The translations under genes were made by a program, and so were the position numbers. The notes beneath the pieces are model-generated. The model was not told the DNA's origin, made no database searches, and was given only the letters and a program-made list of their open reading frames with translations. This document shows, in pieces, positions 14,985-27,086 of a stretch of 64,000 bases of DNA; within the stretch, counting starts at the first letter, position 1; each line of letters starts with the position of its first letter. This DNA is from Microbotryomycetes sp. JL201 (taxonomy: Eukaryota; Basidiomycota; Microbotryomycetes), in contig JAQYUZ010000028.1 of NCBI GenBank assembly GCA_033819885.1, positions 124,001 to 188,000 of the forward strand, written 5' to 3'.

Positions 14985-16488
14985 TCATGATGCAAATAGC
15001 AACCGCACCAAAAGCGTACACACAACACCTGCCAGCACTCCCACACCTCCTACAGCTGCCAACTCTTGCTCCTTCGTCATATGTCTATTAGCCCAAACCT
15101 GTCCAATCTCGAGTGACCTGGAGCCATCTTGAGAGAGCGGCATTGTGGGCGGTGGTATCGCAACTTCCGCTGGCGCAGCAGCTGCAGCACTTTCTACCTC
15201 TTCTGTGTTCCTTTCAGTATCGACGAGCGTGTCCAGCTTGGATTGTGCGTCGGTGAGAAGCGACTGCAGATTGAGCAGGGACGCCATCGTAGCGTCCTGT
15301 CCTTCGCTCGTCCGCGTTCGTAACCTGAGCCGCATTGACGTCAGCATGTCGAAACACTATCAGACTCTGTCGACATGTCAGCACCTACCTCTCTTCGACG
15401 CCCTCGACCAACCTCCGTCTCTTCCAAGGCTCGACGAGCAGAATCGTCACAATGAACAATAGCACATTGAGACCCGTGATACCGAGCGAGCCATACGTCG
15501 ACATGGAACGTATCTGTGGCGCTTTCGTCAGCGACAGCAAGGTTCGTCCGCTCTCTCCAAATACTCGCCTTGTCGCTCCAGACCTGCTCTTCATGGTACC
15601 GCTGTAGAATGCTCTGCATGAGCGCTGCAGACTGACAAGCGTTAGCAACGGTCCATTTCCAGCTTGTCTGGCCGGCTCACCAGAGAAACACTTTTCGACC
15701 TGATGCTCGCTCGTTTCCATTTCTACCTTTGCCCGCGCCTCTGCTCTCTCATTCTCGTGATCGCGTTGGATCAGCTCTGTGAACCTGTGCCACGAGTAAC
15801 AATCCATCTTCGGAATTCTTGTGCGCTGGCATGCGCGCACGCTCACCTGATCACATCGGCGGACGTCCAGGTCGACTTTCGCTGCAACAAATCGTTGACT
15901 TCCTTTTGCGACTCTGATCTGGTGGCTACTGCTGCGCTATAAGCTCTCTTTGCGCTTGATGCCAGCTCTCGCGCCTCCAGGAGTTGCTTCTCTGCAAAGC
16001 CAACATGTCACAAATGGTCAGCCTCGAGCACGACCTTGTTTGCGCTAATATAGCGGCACTCATCACTCGCCCATGTTGACTACGCCCAAGCGCAACCGTT
16101 CTATGTCTTCGTATCCTGTCGCCTGGTTGATCTTGCCTCCCATGTCGCGTAGCTTGCGCTCGAGTTCGAGTTGATCGACCGCGCGCTTCAAGTGGGTCTT
16201 GTATGACGACGTCGCGGCCTGGATGTGTTGCCGCATGTGACTCAGTCGTTTTGCTGCCTTTTGTTGAGTTTCATAAGCCCACGAAGATCCCGAAGGCGAT
16301 GGTGTGGACGCCGAGGACGACCCAGTCGAGCTCGAGTGCGCGCGCAGATAGAAACGGCTGTCTACGCGTGCAGATCTTCGCGAGATTGCGAGCACTGACA
16401 GTCCACGCTGGTTTTGGGATGCATGAAAGCTGCCCGCTTGCAAGGTGCGCCAAGTGCAGACCCGACAAGCGCCCGGCGCAACTGCCAT
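14985..16488 (-). CDS. SHE9: Mitochondrial inner-membrane morphology protein She9/Mdm33
   Basis: Fungal inner-membrane protein affecting mitochondrial shape. The chosen ATG at 16488 begins an Arg/Ser-rich presequence without acidic residues (MAVAPGACRVCTWRTLQAGS). It is followed by a long coiled coil containing INQATGYEDIERL, ESQKEVNDLLQRKSTW and the strongly conserved FTELIQRDHENE and LQRYHEEQVWSDK. A membrane segment, GLNVLLFIVTILLVEPWKRRRLV, follows, then a C-terminal linker and a second hydrophobic stretch before the end (VGVLAGVVCTLLVRLLFAS). The frame is open above the ATG but would run into the neighbouring divergent gene. It faces SelO with 121 bases between the two ATGs. Confidence 0.9.
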
Positions 16489-16609
16489 GTCGTCAGAAGT
16501 CGAATAGAACGCTCGCCCGCGAGCTCGCACTCTTCTCGCTCTCACCTCGTCCAAGATCAACGTGGCCGCTGCACTGGGACGCTTTGCAAGGCAGGCGTCG
16601 ACGACAGCC
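16489..16609. promoter_or_regulatory. Short bidirectional promoter, SHE9 / SelO
   Basis: Only 121 bases separate the two start codons, so the transcripts must share a promoter or overlap at their 5' ends. In the SelO direction the frame is open from an in-frame TAG at 16505-16507 to the ATG at 16610, encoding an Arg-rich, acid-free peptide (see findings). Confidence 0.6.
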
Positions 16610-18937
16610 ATGTCGACAGTCCGTGTTGGCCTGCATGAGCTGCCCGTGTCGCAGCATGCCCCGATCTACCACCTGCCGGCGGACCCTCTGTTTCCCGAGC
16701 CAAAGTCGCTGCTCGACCTGTCGAGTTACAAGCTGCCGCCCGACTTTGGTGCCAAGGGACCCGTCGCACTCAACGAAGGCGATCCGGTGCCGCCGTCGAT
16801 GCTCAGGCGGTCCAGGGCCGTCAGGAACGGCGCATGCTTCACCTACGTCAGCCCACTCCCTCTAACATTCCCCTACAACACGAAGGAGCTCAACGACAGT
16901 CGACCCGAGTCCGAGAATGACACAATCGAGGACGTGCTCGCAAAACTCGAGCCGTCAAGAGACCATGTCGTCGCCACAGTCGCCAACGGCGCGCCTACAG
17001 CGTACGAGGCGCCTCTGAGGCAACGAAGTTCTTGGCCAGAACCTAGACTGCTCGCTCTCTCTCATAAATGCCTTCAGGAATGGTTGCCACAACTCGATCC
17101 AGGCGAGGAAGGCTCGCGAAAGCGAAAGCTCTTGATCGACATCCTGGGAGGCAAGACCGTCATTGTCCGAGAGGGAGAAGAATCATTCGCGCCTTGGTCG
17201 CTGTGCTACGGCGGCCACCAATTTGGCTCTTGGGCCAACCAGCTTGGCGATGGTCGTGCTATCAGCATCAGTAAGCGAGAGCCGGCGTACTTGTTAGATA
17301 TCTAGTGCTGAAATCATGCCAACAGTGTCCACACCTGCGACTGACGATGTTCGCCACCAAACGGGCTTTCCCGCGCTCGAGCTGCAACTCAAAGGCGCTG
17401 GACGAACTCCTTACTCTCGCTTCGCAGACGGACTCGCCGTCTTGCGATCCAGCGTGCGTGAGTTTCTCGGTTCTGAAGCCATGGCTGCACTTGGACAGCC
17501 TACCTCACGCTCGCTGGCGCTGGTCGGCCTGCCGGACGTGAAAGTTCAGCGCGAGACTATGGAGACCGCCGCAATCGTTACAAGGGTCGCGACAAGCTGG
17601 ATTCGAATTGGAGTGAGTATAAAAGTTCCACCTTGCGGATGTTTGGCTGAGAACGTGTTATTGCAGAACTTCGAGATTCAAAACACTCGTGAGGAGTGGG
17701 AGAGCTTGCGTAGGCTGACCAGCTACGTCGCGCGGCAAGTCTTTTGTCTGGAAAAGCCGGAAGAATCTTCCTCCTCCAGCCGCAGCTTGGGACTGGCTGT
17801 GCTTCGAGAAGTTTCCGAGCGGAACGCCAAGATGATTGCGGGCTGGCAAGCTTACGGCTTCATGCACGGCGTGATGAACACGGACAACATTAGTGTGAAC
17901 GGCGCTTGCATTGATTATGGGCCATACGCTTTCATGTGAGCTCAGCTGCGTCTAGCGTCTGTGCAGAGGGTTGACTGCGATGCTCTGCAAGGGACGTGTT
18001 TGATCCTTGGCACATTTGCAATCATTCGGATGACCTCGGTCGGTACAGCTTTCGCAACCAGCCGACAATGGGCGTCTTTGCCATCACCAAGCTTGGCGAT
18101 GCCTTGGCCGAGCTCATCGGCTGCGAGCTGGACCTGGAAGAAACCGGAGCAAAAGAAGGTTTCGTGCACGCGGACGAGGGCTGGGGTAGAGACGGAATCG
18201 AAAGAAACGTCATGCAAGACTGGCGCAAGGCGGGTCTCGAACAAGTTGAAGCAGTCAAGAGCGGATTTGTCGAAACGTTTACGCAAGAATACACGCGGCT
18301 GATGCGATTGGTGAGCTAGTCGTTCAGGTCTCGTTCGTTTGAAAAGCTGGTTATTGATCTTGTCGTGCACTAGCGTCTCGGTCTTCAGTCAGCGCAAGAC
18401 GGCGATTTCGAGCTCGTCTCTGGTCTGCTCGACTTGATGGCCTTGCACTCGCTCGATTTCACCAATACGCTCCGACTCCTGTCCCAGTTCCCAGGCTCGA
18501 CTACGGACCCTGTCTATGAAGCTTTCATCGAACACCTTCTGCCTGCGGCCTCTGTTGCGGCCAATCCAATGTTGCCACCAACGGCTCGCGACGACTGGCG
18601 AGCATGGTTCGACAAGTACGCGGCCCGATTGTCTCAGGAACAGTCATCCGGCCAGATCGCGGACCGCCGTAGTCGAATGAATGCCGTCAACCCTCGGTTC
18701 ACATTGAGACAATGGGTGCTGGAGGAGACGATCAAGTCGTTGGATCACCAGCGTGGCGACACGCGCATGCTCGAGCGTGTGCTCGACATGGTCGGCAATC
18801 CCTTTGAATCGTATGGCGAATTGGACGTTGGCACAGCCGTATGCGAGTTGCTTGACGAGGAAGGTCAAGAGAGGCAGCGCCTGTGCGGAATTGGCTCCCA
18901 AGCCTACTTGGGCTTCCAATGTAGCTGTAGTTCATGA
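16610..18937 (+). CDS. FMP40: SelO/YdiU/Fmp40 protein AMPylase (pseudokinase fold)
   Basis: Selenoprotein O family: a kinase-like fold that transfers AMP to Ser/Thr/Tyr of target proteins, mitochondrial in yeast and animals. Family blocks are [60 protein letters not shown] and [11 protein letters not shown]. They contain the Gly-rich loop, the metal-binding Asn and the Asp of DYG. The protein ends CSCSS before TGA at 18935; Cys takes the place of the selenocysteine found in animal SelO. The first ATG (16610) gives MSTVRVG, without a presequence, although the frame upstream encodes one if a non-AUG codon is used. About six exons. Convergent with the next gene. Confidence 0.92.
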
Positions 18938-19014
18938 GCTGCTGAGCTCCTGTATGCTGAAAAGGTAGTTTGAGCTTGTTGTAGGATTTTCACTGCATAT
19001 TGTAGCCCTGTCGT

Positions 19015-19733
19015 CAGTTTCGACTAGCAACGAAAAGGTCGCCAGACCGACGGACGTCTCGGCACTGAAGCACGTCTCCGAGCAGCAGTTCGCCGTTGGC
19101 ACAGATGCCTTCGTACTCCAGTTGTGCCGCGACCGTGAGCAACCATTGCAGCATTTCGGAAGCTCGAGGCTGAAGGCGACGTCAAAGGTTAGCGTTGAAG
19201 CATGAAACGGCTTCGGAAGCAGACGAGACTTACAGTCGGAGCAGTTGGAACTGCTACACTTTTGACAATCTGTTCAAACTGGCCCAACCTTTCCTCCTCG
19301 ACCCAGCCGAGCAAGACCGCCTTTGCTGGCTCGTAGCCAACCTCTCTGAGAAGTGAAAAGCCAGGGTCGACAATGGCGTATAGTTGATTGGGCAATTCTG
19401 GTGTCGGTGCCAAGCCGAAGCGGATGCCCAGTCCAGAGGTCAAGCCTGTCGCTCGGTTGACGACGACAAACGAGGCCGATTGATAGTACTGATCCACGCG
19501 CACGTGGGCTGGCGACGGAGGGACGAGGCATGGAACAACATAAATGTCCTGCGCACACGCTCAAGCGCGTCAGCCATCACTCCTGACGCGTACACCGAGG
19601 GGTCGACGCGACTGACATAGTGCGCTGGCTCAGTTTGCGACGATGAAATTGTCCTGACGAGCGTGCGCTTCTGTTCTTGTGCTCGTTCATCAGGCTCATC
19701 GTCAGAGTCTGAGCGATGCCTGACGCCGTTCAT
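19015..19733 (-). CDS. Unrecognised fungal protein (hypothetical)
   Basis: I do not recognise this family. The ATG at 19733 opens a hydrophilic N-terminus (MNGVRHRSDSDDEPDER). An intron near 19510-19560 leads to a well-structured block containing VRVDQYYQSASFVVVNR, GLGIRFGLAPTPELPNQ and YEPAKAVLLGWVEEERLGQF. A second intron starts with gtaagt near 19232. A last exon with SEMLQWLLTVAAQLEYEG and NGELLLGDVL ends at TGA 19015. The alternating strand/helix pattern suggests a compact domain of about 150 residues. Codon use matches the neighbours. It is convergent with SelO at 77 bases. Confidence 0.6.
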
Positions 19734-20185
19734 TGTGTCGGGTCGCGGGCGGAAGGCAGGAGCAGGAGTCGTGTCTGCGTGCTGTCATGCCACACCGTCG
19801 CTGCTCAACCGGCAATCACAAGTATCACTGCTTTACTGCTATAAGGCTGGTCCGTTCGCTCAGAGAATTGGCCCTCGGCTTCATTTTCGCTCAGTGGCGA
19901 CGTGCCCAAAGCGGCAATAGTACATGCATGGCAGTAAGGATAGCTCGCATTGCCGACGCAAGCCGCACGGGAGAAATCATGCTAATGCTGTGGGCTTGCT
20001 GTTGGTCAAGGATTGATGCAAGCCAAGCCAATCACGTCGGTTCAAAAAGACAGGGGTTGCGTGTGGGCGGCGAGTGCTGCGCGATCGCGTGCTTGCGTTT
20101 GCCGCTCGCTCCAGGACATTTTGGCCCGAGCTTGGCCATTGCGCACACGCCCCCGCACCCCGTCCGTGCACGCAGACTGACTACA
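19734..20185. promoter_or_regulatory. Divergent intergenic region upstream of sulfite reductase
   Basis: About 450 bases between the unrecognised minus-strand gene and the sulfite reductase ATG. An open frame on the plus strand runs through it in phase with sulfite reductase from 19733, but has no conserved content, and the ATG at 20186 starts the recognisable protein. No Met4/Cbf1-type CACGTG element was found; one CACGTC occurs at 20034. Presumed promoter. Confidence 0.35.
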
Positions 20186-23100
20186 ATGTCGGCCATCTAC
20201 TCGCGCGTGTACTCGACGACGCCCGTCGATGGCGCTGTCGTTGTGCAGACGCCCGTGTTGAGCTCGACTCAACTCGAAGCGGCCGACAGCAGCGCGGCTG
20301 CGCCCGTGCTGCTCATCACCGAGCCAGCCAAACTGATCCAGCTGCTTCCTCAGCTGAAGCAGCTCGCCTCGCGCCGCATCGTCGTCCAAGTCTCGACCGC
20401 CGCCACTCGCGACCACTCGCCTGTCGTCGCCCTGCGCGGATCGAGCACGGCTTTCGCTTTCATCTACTCGAGCACGCAGCAGCAAGCCGCTGCAAACGCT
20501 CTCGTTGCAGCCAAGGTGGCCTCGCACGGCCACGCGGTCGTCCATTTCGGCGAGTTTGACAACGCCGTCGACCTCGGCAGCGCCACTGTTGGCCGTGAAT
20601 GGCTCGCCAAGCCTCTCGCGGTGAGCACGGCCAATGGCCACACTCAGACCAATGGTGACGCGCACAAGTCGTCGCTGTCGGGCACCTTCTCCAGCGTCTA
20701 CGCCACTCTGCCCGCAGAGTTCGCCACCGAGCCCTTCGCCGTATCGGGTGCCGAAAATCCCTCGACAGTCATCGTCGCTCTCGGCAACGTATCTGCCCTC
20801 GCTTCAGCTTTACCCGCCGACACCAGGCTCGTCTTGATCAGCCAATACCGACCGCTCTCCACGGAGCAAATCCGCGCTTTTGTGCCGGCTTCGACAAGGA
20901 CGGTCGTTGTGCTCGAGCAGGCATACAAGCAGACTACAAAATGGTCACCGCTCTTCTTGGACGTTGTCGGCGCTTTCGCAGACGACGACAGTGACGCACC
21001 TGCACCTGCCGTGCTCAGTGGCATACTCGGTGAGGTGTCGGACGGAGCCGCGGCTTTGAAAGCGATCTCTGGTCAGTTGCCGCGAGGCCAGCTCTCTTCC
21101 ACTGCGACTTTACGATTGACCTCTGACTGTTTCTCCTTTTAGACGCCGTCGCCTCGGGTTCTCATCCATTCACTGTCGGCTCGACACCTTCTGTCGCCTC
21201 GACTTCAAATGCGACGACCGTGTCCGTGCCAAAGCACGAGTCGACCTATACCAACTTGTTGTCAGAGGTCTTTGGAGACCGTCTCTGGCTTGCCAATTCG
21301 CCCACGTCGTTGCTGCCTGCAGGCGCGCATGTTTCGGCCACATCGCCCGAATATGCACTCGGTCACGTTCTCGGCGCCGCGAAGCAGCGTGAAGCTGTCC
21401 GGGCAAGCGTCCGTTCTGCATTGTCTTCATCTGACGTCGAAGACGATGTCGCCAAAGCACTCACCGCCTGGCTTCAAGACGACGGCAACGACAAAAAAAC
21501 CCAAGCGGCGATCTCCGCCATTGCTCAGTCACGGTCGGCGCCCGTGGCTGCACTGAGAAACCTCGAATTGCGACGCAAGTCTAACTGGATCGTTGGCTCT
21601 GAAGCCTGGTCGCACGATCTAGGTGCCTCCGGCTTGCACCACGCCTTGTCTACAGGCGCCGATGTCAACTTGCTCTTGATCGATACTACGCCTTACTCTT
21701 TGCCCGGCGAAGGCGAGCCTTTGAAGCAGCGTCGAAAGGATGCGGGCCTATATGCTATGACGTACGGCAACGCGTACGTAGCATCTTGCGCCGTCTATGG
21801 CGATTTTTCGCAGACTTTGCGGGCCCTCGCCGATGCAGACGCATACAAAGGCCCGTCTATCGTTCTGGCGTATCTTCCAGGAGGCGAGAAGGACTCGACG
21901 CGTGCGTTGGATCTGCTCAAGTCGACCAAGAAGGCTATCGAGATCGGCACTTGGCCACTGTACCGATGGGACCCATCAGCCGAATTCCGCGGCCAGGAAG
22001 TCTTCGAGCTCGATTCTGAGAAGATCAAGGCCGAGATGCGCACCTTCCTTGACCGACAAAACCATTTGACAGAGCTGAGCAACCGCTTGCCGACATTCGG
22101 TGAGGCGCTCGAGGGCTCGTACTACAACACCATGGTCGCTGCGCAAAAGAAGAAGGCTCGTGAGGCATTTGATGCTCTGTCTGGTGCTCTCGAAGGTCCG
22201 CCCTTGCTCGTCCTGTTCGCATCCGACGGTGGCAACGCTGAGAAGCTGGCCAAGAAGTTTGCAACTCGCGCACGAACTCGCGGTGTTGCTGCACGGACGC
22301 TCGCATTCGACGATATGGCTCTTAATGACCTGCCGCTGGAGACCAACGTTGCATTCATCACCTCTGTCGCAGGACAAGGCGAGTTCCCGCAGAACGGTCG
22401 CGAGTTCTGGAAGGCAATGCAGGCAGGCAAGGTTTCCGACTTGGCCAACGTGAACTTTTCAGTGTTTGGTCTCGGTGACTCTCACTATTGGCCGCGACCT
22501 GAGGATGCTCATTACTACAACAAACCCGCAAAGGATCTGCACAAGGCGTTGCTCGCTCTCAACGCCGTTGAGATGGTTGAGCTCGGCCTGGGCGACGACC
22601 AGGACCCTGACGGACCACAGACTGCGTACAAGATGTGGGAGCCCAAAATGTGGAAAGCGCTCGGCGTTGACAGCTTTGAGACGAACGAACCAGAGCTTGA
22701 GCCGATCACGAACGAGCACATCAAGATTGCGTCTAAATACTTGCGTGGCACGGTGAAGGAGGGCCTGGAAGACACCTCAACGGGCGCTTTGGCCGAGTCT
22801 GATGGACAGATTACCAAATTCCACGGCATCTACCAGCAGGACGACCGAGATATCCGAGACGAGCGCAAGGCTGCCGGTCTCGAACCGGCCTATTCGTTCA
22901 TGGTCCGCATGCGTCTTCCCGGTGGCGTTTGCACGCCCGCACAATGGCTCGCCGTCGACGAGATCTCCGACAGGCGCGGCAATCACACTTTCAAATTGAC
23001 CACTCGCCAGACTTTCCAATTCCACGGTATCGTCAAGGCTAATTTGAAGCCGGCGATTCAAGAGATCAACAGAATGGCTCTTGACACGATTGCTGCCTGC

Positions 23101-24709
23101 GGTGATGTCAACCGTACAGTTGTTAGTTGTTCCGCGTAAGCCTCTGCCGAGTGACAAGCTGACAAACGTCGTTCCAGATGTGCTCTTGCAACCCTAGCTT
23201 GGGTCCGCTCCACGAAAAGGTCTTTGCCTTTTCGCGCGAGTTGTCTGATGGTCTCAAGCCACAAACCTCGGCGTACGCCGAGATCTGGCTTGACCAGAAG
23301 CAAGTGTATGGCGAAGCTGTTCATGACGTGGAGCCGCTTTACGGTGAATACTACTTGGTACGTCTTAATTGAGCATTTGGATTCCGCATTGCGAGCTGAC
23401 TGGCTTTGCTTTCAGCCTCGCAAGTTCAAGATTGCCATCGCCGTGCCCCCAACGAATGATGTCGACGTGTTCTGCCACGATCTGGGCTATATCGCCATCC
23501 TCGACGACAACAAAGAGCTGCTCGGCTACAATGTCACCATTGGTGGAGGCATGGGCGTTACCCAGTGAGCTGCATTATCGCCGGCGGCGGTGCTTTTGGC
23601 TGATGAAAGACTTTGCAGCTCAATGAAGACGACGTACCCGCGTCTTGCGGACGTCATTGGCTTTGTCAAGCCCGAGCAAGGTCTCGAGGTCGCCAAGGCT
23701 GTCCTGCTGACGCAGCGTGACAACGGGAACCGCGCTAACCGCAAGAATGCGCGTGTCAAGTACACCGTTGACCGTATGGGCCTTGACAACTTTAAGGCCG
23801 AAGTCGAGAAGCGGCTAGGATACAAGCTCGATCCGGCACGGCCGTACTCTTTCACGTCGAATGTGGACGAGTTTGGATGGCAGACTGGCCACGATGGTCG
23901 TCGCCATTTCACCGCCTTTGTCGAGAACGGTCGCGTGCAAGACGAGCCTGGCCGAGCATACAAGACGGCCTTGCGCGAGATTGCAAAGGTGCACAAGGGT
24001 GTGTTCCGCCTGACGCCCAATCAACACGTCATCATCGCCGATATTCCGCCTTCGGAGGAGAAGACGATCCAGCAGCTGCTGCACAAGCACGGCCTGGACA
24101 AGACTGACTTTTCTGCGCTGCGGTTGTCGAGTGCGGCTTGCGTTGCATTCCCGACGTGCGGCCTGGCCATGGCAGAGTCTGAAAGGTACCTACCAGTCCT
24201 CATTGACAAGGTCGAGGAATTGATGGAGGAGAGTGGTCTTCGCAACGACTCGATCACGATGCGTATGACTGGTTGCCCTAACGGCTGTGAGTTTTCGTCG
24301 ACTAGCTTTCTCCCAGAGTGATGAGCTGATCCCGGCTGTCTTCTGCGCAGGTGCACGGCCATGGGCTGCTGAGATCGCGTTTGTCGGTAAAGCACCCGGC
24401 TCCTATCTCATGTTGCTCGGCGGTGGTTATTACGGCCAGCGCCTGAACAAGATTTACCGCGAGGCCGTCGGCGAACAAGAGATTCTCGACATTCTCAAGC
24501 CAATGATCAAATCGTACGCACTCGAGCGCAACGACGGCGAGCACTTTGGCGATTTCGTCATTCGAAAAGGTATCATTAGCGCGACCAAGAGCGGCAAAGA
24601 ATTTTGTGAGTTTCCTCTTGTTTCGTTACCGAGTCGTACGGTTTTCGACAATGGGCTGACAGTCGTTGCAGACGACGGCGCGTCGCCTGGTGTTGCTGTT
24701 GAGGCATGA
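20186..24709 (+). CDS. MET5: Sulfite reductase (NADPH) beta subunit, siroheme protein
   Basis: Reduces sulfite to sulfide with six electrons for cysteine and methionine synthesis; partner of the Met10-type flavoprotein. Seven exons (20186-21071, 21143-23121, 23178-23357, 23416-23564, 23619-24286, 24351-24605, 24672-24709) sum to 4155 nt, 1384 residues, close to the yeast protein. Order: an N-terminal pyruvate:ferredoxin oxidoreductase-like region to about residue 660, a flavodoxin-like domain ([15 protein letters not shown], near residue 675), then two nitrite/sulfite reductase repeats. The 4Fe-4S/siroheme cysteines are in [12 protein letters not shown] and TGCPNGCARPW; siroheme-binding Arg and Lys blocks ([21 protein letters not shown]) are present. 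Cytosolic. Confidence 0.96.
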
Positions 24710-25133
24710 TGTGCGCGAGGCATGCACAGATGGATCAGGTCGTTGTTTCGTTTCGCATGGATAAAGGAGGAAAACACTCCCGCACCGAAATCTATAGAGT
24801 TTTATTCTTCAACATGATTTGTAACAGGTGATATCGGGTTGGAAATGGCATACATACCGGTGCCTGCTGCGGGCGCAGGCTGTTTAATGACGGCGTGTCG
24901 CTCTCGCGGCCGAGCTTGTCCTTGGGTGCATGCTATTGCGCGCACGCTGAATCCCCGCTCGCTCGCTCGAGTTAAATTGGTCAAGTGCTTGGTGGACGTC
25001 GGTTGCTGGTCCCGGGGGTGGCTGTCACCTTGTCGAGCCGCTGCGAGGCTTGCTCGCCTTTGTCACTACAAAGACTCGACAAGTCAGACGACAGGGCCGT
25101 GCGTCTACTGCGAGTGTTTGACCGACACGAAAG
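24710..25133. promoter_or_regulatory. Intergenic region, sulfite reductase 3' end to glycosyltransferase
   Basis: About 420 bases. The first part should be the sulfite reductase 3' UTR and the rest the promoter and 5' UTR of the glycosyltransferase. No gene or repeat was seen. Confidence 0.35.
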
Positions 25134-27086
25134 ATGGCAGGGTCCAAGCTCAAGACGAGCCACTTGCTCGGCATGCTCGTCGCTCTTTCGTTCGTCATTT
25201 GGTGGCTCAACCAAGCCGACTCGGTCACAGACAAGCGCACGGCAGGCGCACGCACCGGCACTGCTGCGACGACGACGGCGGCAACACTGATGAGCTACTG
25301 CCCGTGGTCAACCTCGCGAAAACACGTGCCGACCGTGATCCTGCGCGGCGACGGCCTCAATCACAGGCGCACGAACCGAACTCACTTTGTGACGGACCCG
25401 GGCACGTTCCTGCCTTGGGCGTACCCGCCCCGCGACCTCAGACTCGCCCAGCACATCTCGGACAAGGCGGCAGCCGCTGCGGCCAACGTGCCCGGCAGAG
25501 GCAGGCTCGACATTGACCCAGACGAGCAGGGCAAGCAGCTGTGTCCGATGTACACAGTTCCGTCGTCAGCACCACCCGCAGTCCCACAGACTTGGTCAGA
25601 CAGCAAGGTCATGTTTGGCATGTCGACGACCGCAGACCGCGTCTTGTACAACATTCCGGTGTGGCAACACTGGATTCCGACCGCCGCAGGCGCATCCGCG
25701 CTCGACTCTGGCACAAACGACGCCTGGAAAGACTCGTCGCGCTTGTTGATCTTGACGCCACCGCCAAATCCGACAGAGGCGGCACGCACGCGCGAGGCCG
25801 TCGAAGAGGCACGCAGCTTGGGCATCAACCTGGTCATGCGCAAGCGCGAGAGCGACCGATTCGAGACGCGCTACTTTAGCTTGGCAGAAGAGATGTGGGA
25901 AGAGGCACTCAAGCGTGAGGCGCAAGAAGCTGTCACGACAGAGTGGTTCGTGTTCATGTAAGTGGTTATCGGGGAACGAAGGCTGTGCAGGCCGGACCAA
26001 CTCAACAAGATGTTGCAGGGACGACGACACGTTCTTTCCAGACTTCGATTCAGTCAAACGCATGCTGTCGCAGCACGACTTTACCGAGCCTGTGCTCATC
26101 GGTGCACTCAGTGAATCGAAGAAGCAGGTGAGCCAGCCAGAAGCAGAGATTACATGTGTCATCTAACGGTATGGGTCCAGGTGAAACAATGGGGTCATAT
26201 CAGCTACGGTGGTGCAGGCATCTACGTCAGCAGAAGGCTCCTTGAAATGATGAACCAGCCTGGAGCTTGTGAATACGGCTACGATGAACCAGAGACCGAG
26301 TGAAACGCTGACGTCGTCTTTGCTGCAGTTCGAGAGTGTCTCGACGAGTACGGTGCATCCTTTGGTGGCGATGCAATGGTCAGCCACTGCGCGGCTCGAG
26401 TAACTAAAAAGGAAGTCAAAGAGATTCTCACGATCGACCCGACTCTACATCAAATGGACATTCGCGGAGATGGCACTGGCTTTTTTCAGTCTGGCTTTCT
26501 GTTTACGTCGATTCATCATTGGGGCAGGTGAGCATTGTCGACGCAAAGTGGGGCGCTAAGATGGATCAATTAACACTCGTTACTGCCGTAGCTGGTTCAC
26601 GTTGTTTCCACCATGGTCAGAAACTGGCACAGGGGACCTTCGCAAGCAAGTCACGATCGTCGGCAAGGCGGCGAAAGCGGTCAACGGAGACAACTGGCAA
26701 CGGCGGTACGTCTTTGAGAACGGTAAAGTCGTCGTCAACCTCGGCTACAGCGTCGTACTCGAGGCAAAGGCCTTGACCGAGAGCGAGCTCGAAAAGTCGG
26801 TGCGTCGGCACTGTTCGCGATGAGATTGTTTGCAGAGCCGCTGATTCGTTCGGTTTCTCAGGAGCATACGTGGTGGGAGTTTGAAACGTTTCATCCGATT
26901 CGACCCGGTCAAGAAGAGGCACTCGAGAAACGGACGTATTATTTGACGGGCGTCAAGCACTTGGAGCCAGACATTGTCAAGCTCGAACACAAGAACCGTG
27001 AAGGCGAAAAGGTGGACATCATCTGGGATGGCAGAGCGGGACGCACATCGAAAAAGAGTTCGTGGTGGCATGGCAAAGGTCATTAG
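25134..27086 (+). CDS. Type II membrane fringe-like glycosyltransferase (DUF604/GT31-like)
   Basis: Probable Golgi glycosyltransferase. The N-terminus MAGSKLKTSHLLGML continues into a single hydrophobic segment (ALSFVIWWLN), a classic signal anchor. A variable stem is followed by a fringe-like catalytic region: VMFGMSTTADRV, TTEWFVFM|DDDTFFPD (the DxD metal-binding motif, at a splice junction), ISYGGAGIYVS, GGDAMVSHCA and GFFQSGFLFTSIHHW. The C-terminal part carries WWEFETFHPIRPG, and the protein ends WWHGKGH. About seven exons. The linkage and acceptor cannot be inferred; glycan extension in the secretory pathway is the likely role. Confidence 0.82.

Noticed and set aside
16562-16609. Calling GTG at 16562 as the SelO start outright
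   Set aside because: Non-AUG initiation cannot be asserted from sequence; kept as a finding while the feature uses ATG 16610.
20034-20039. CACGTC upstream of sulfite reductase as a Cbf1/Met4 site
   Set aside because: One base off the CACGTG consensus and a single occurrence; not enough evidence.
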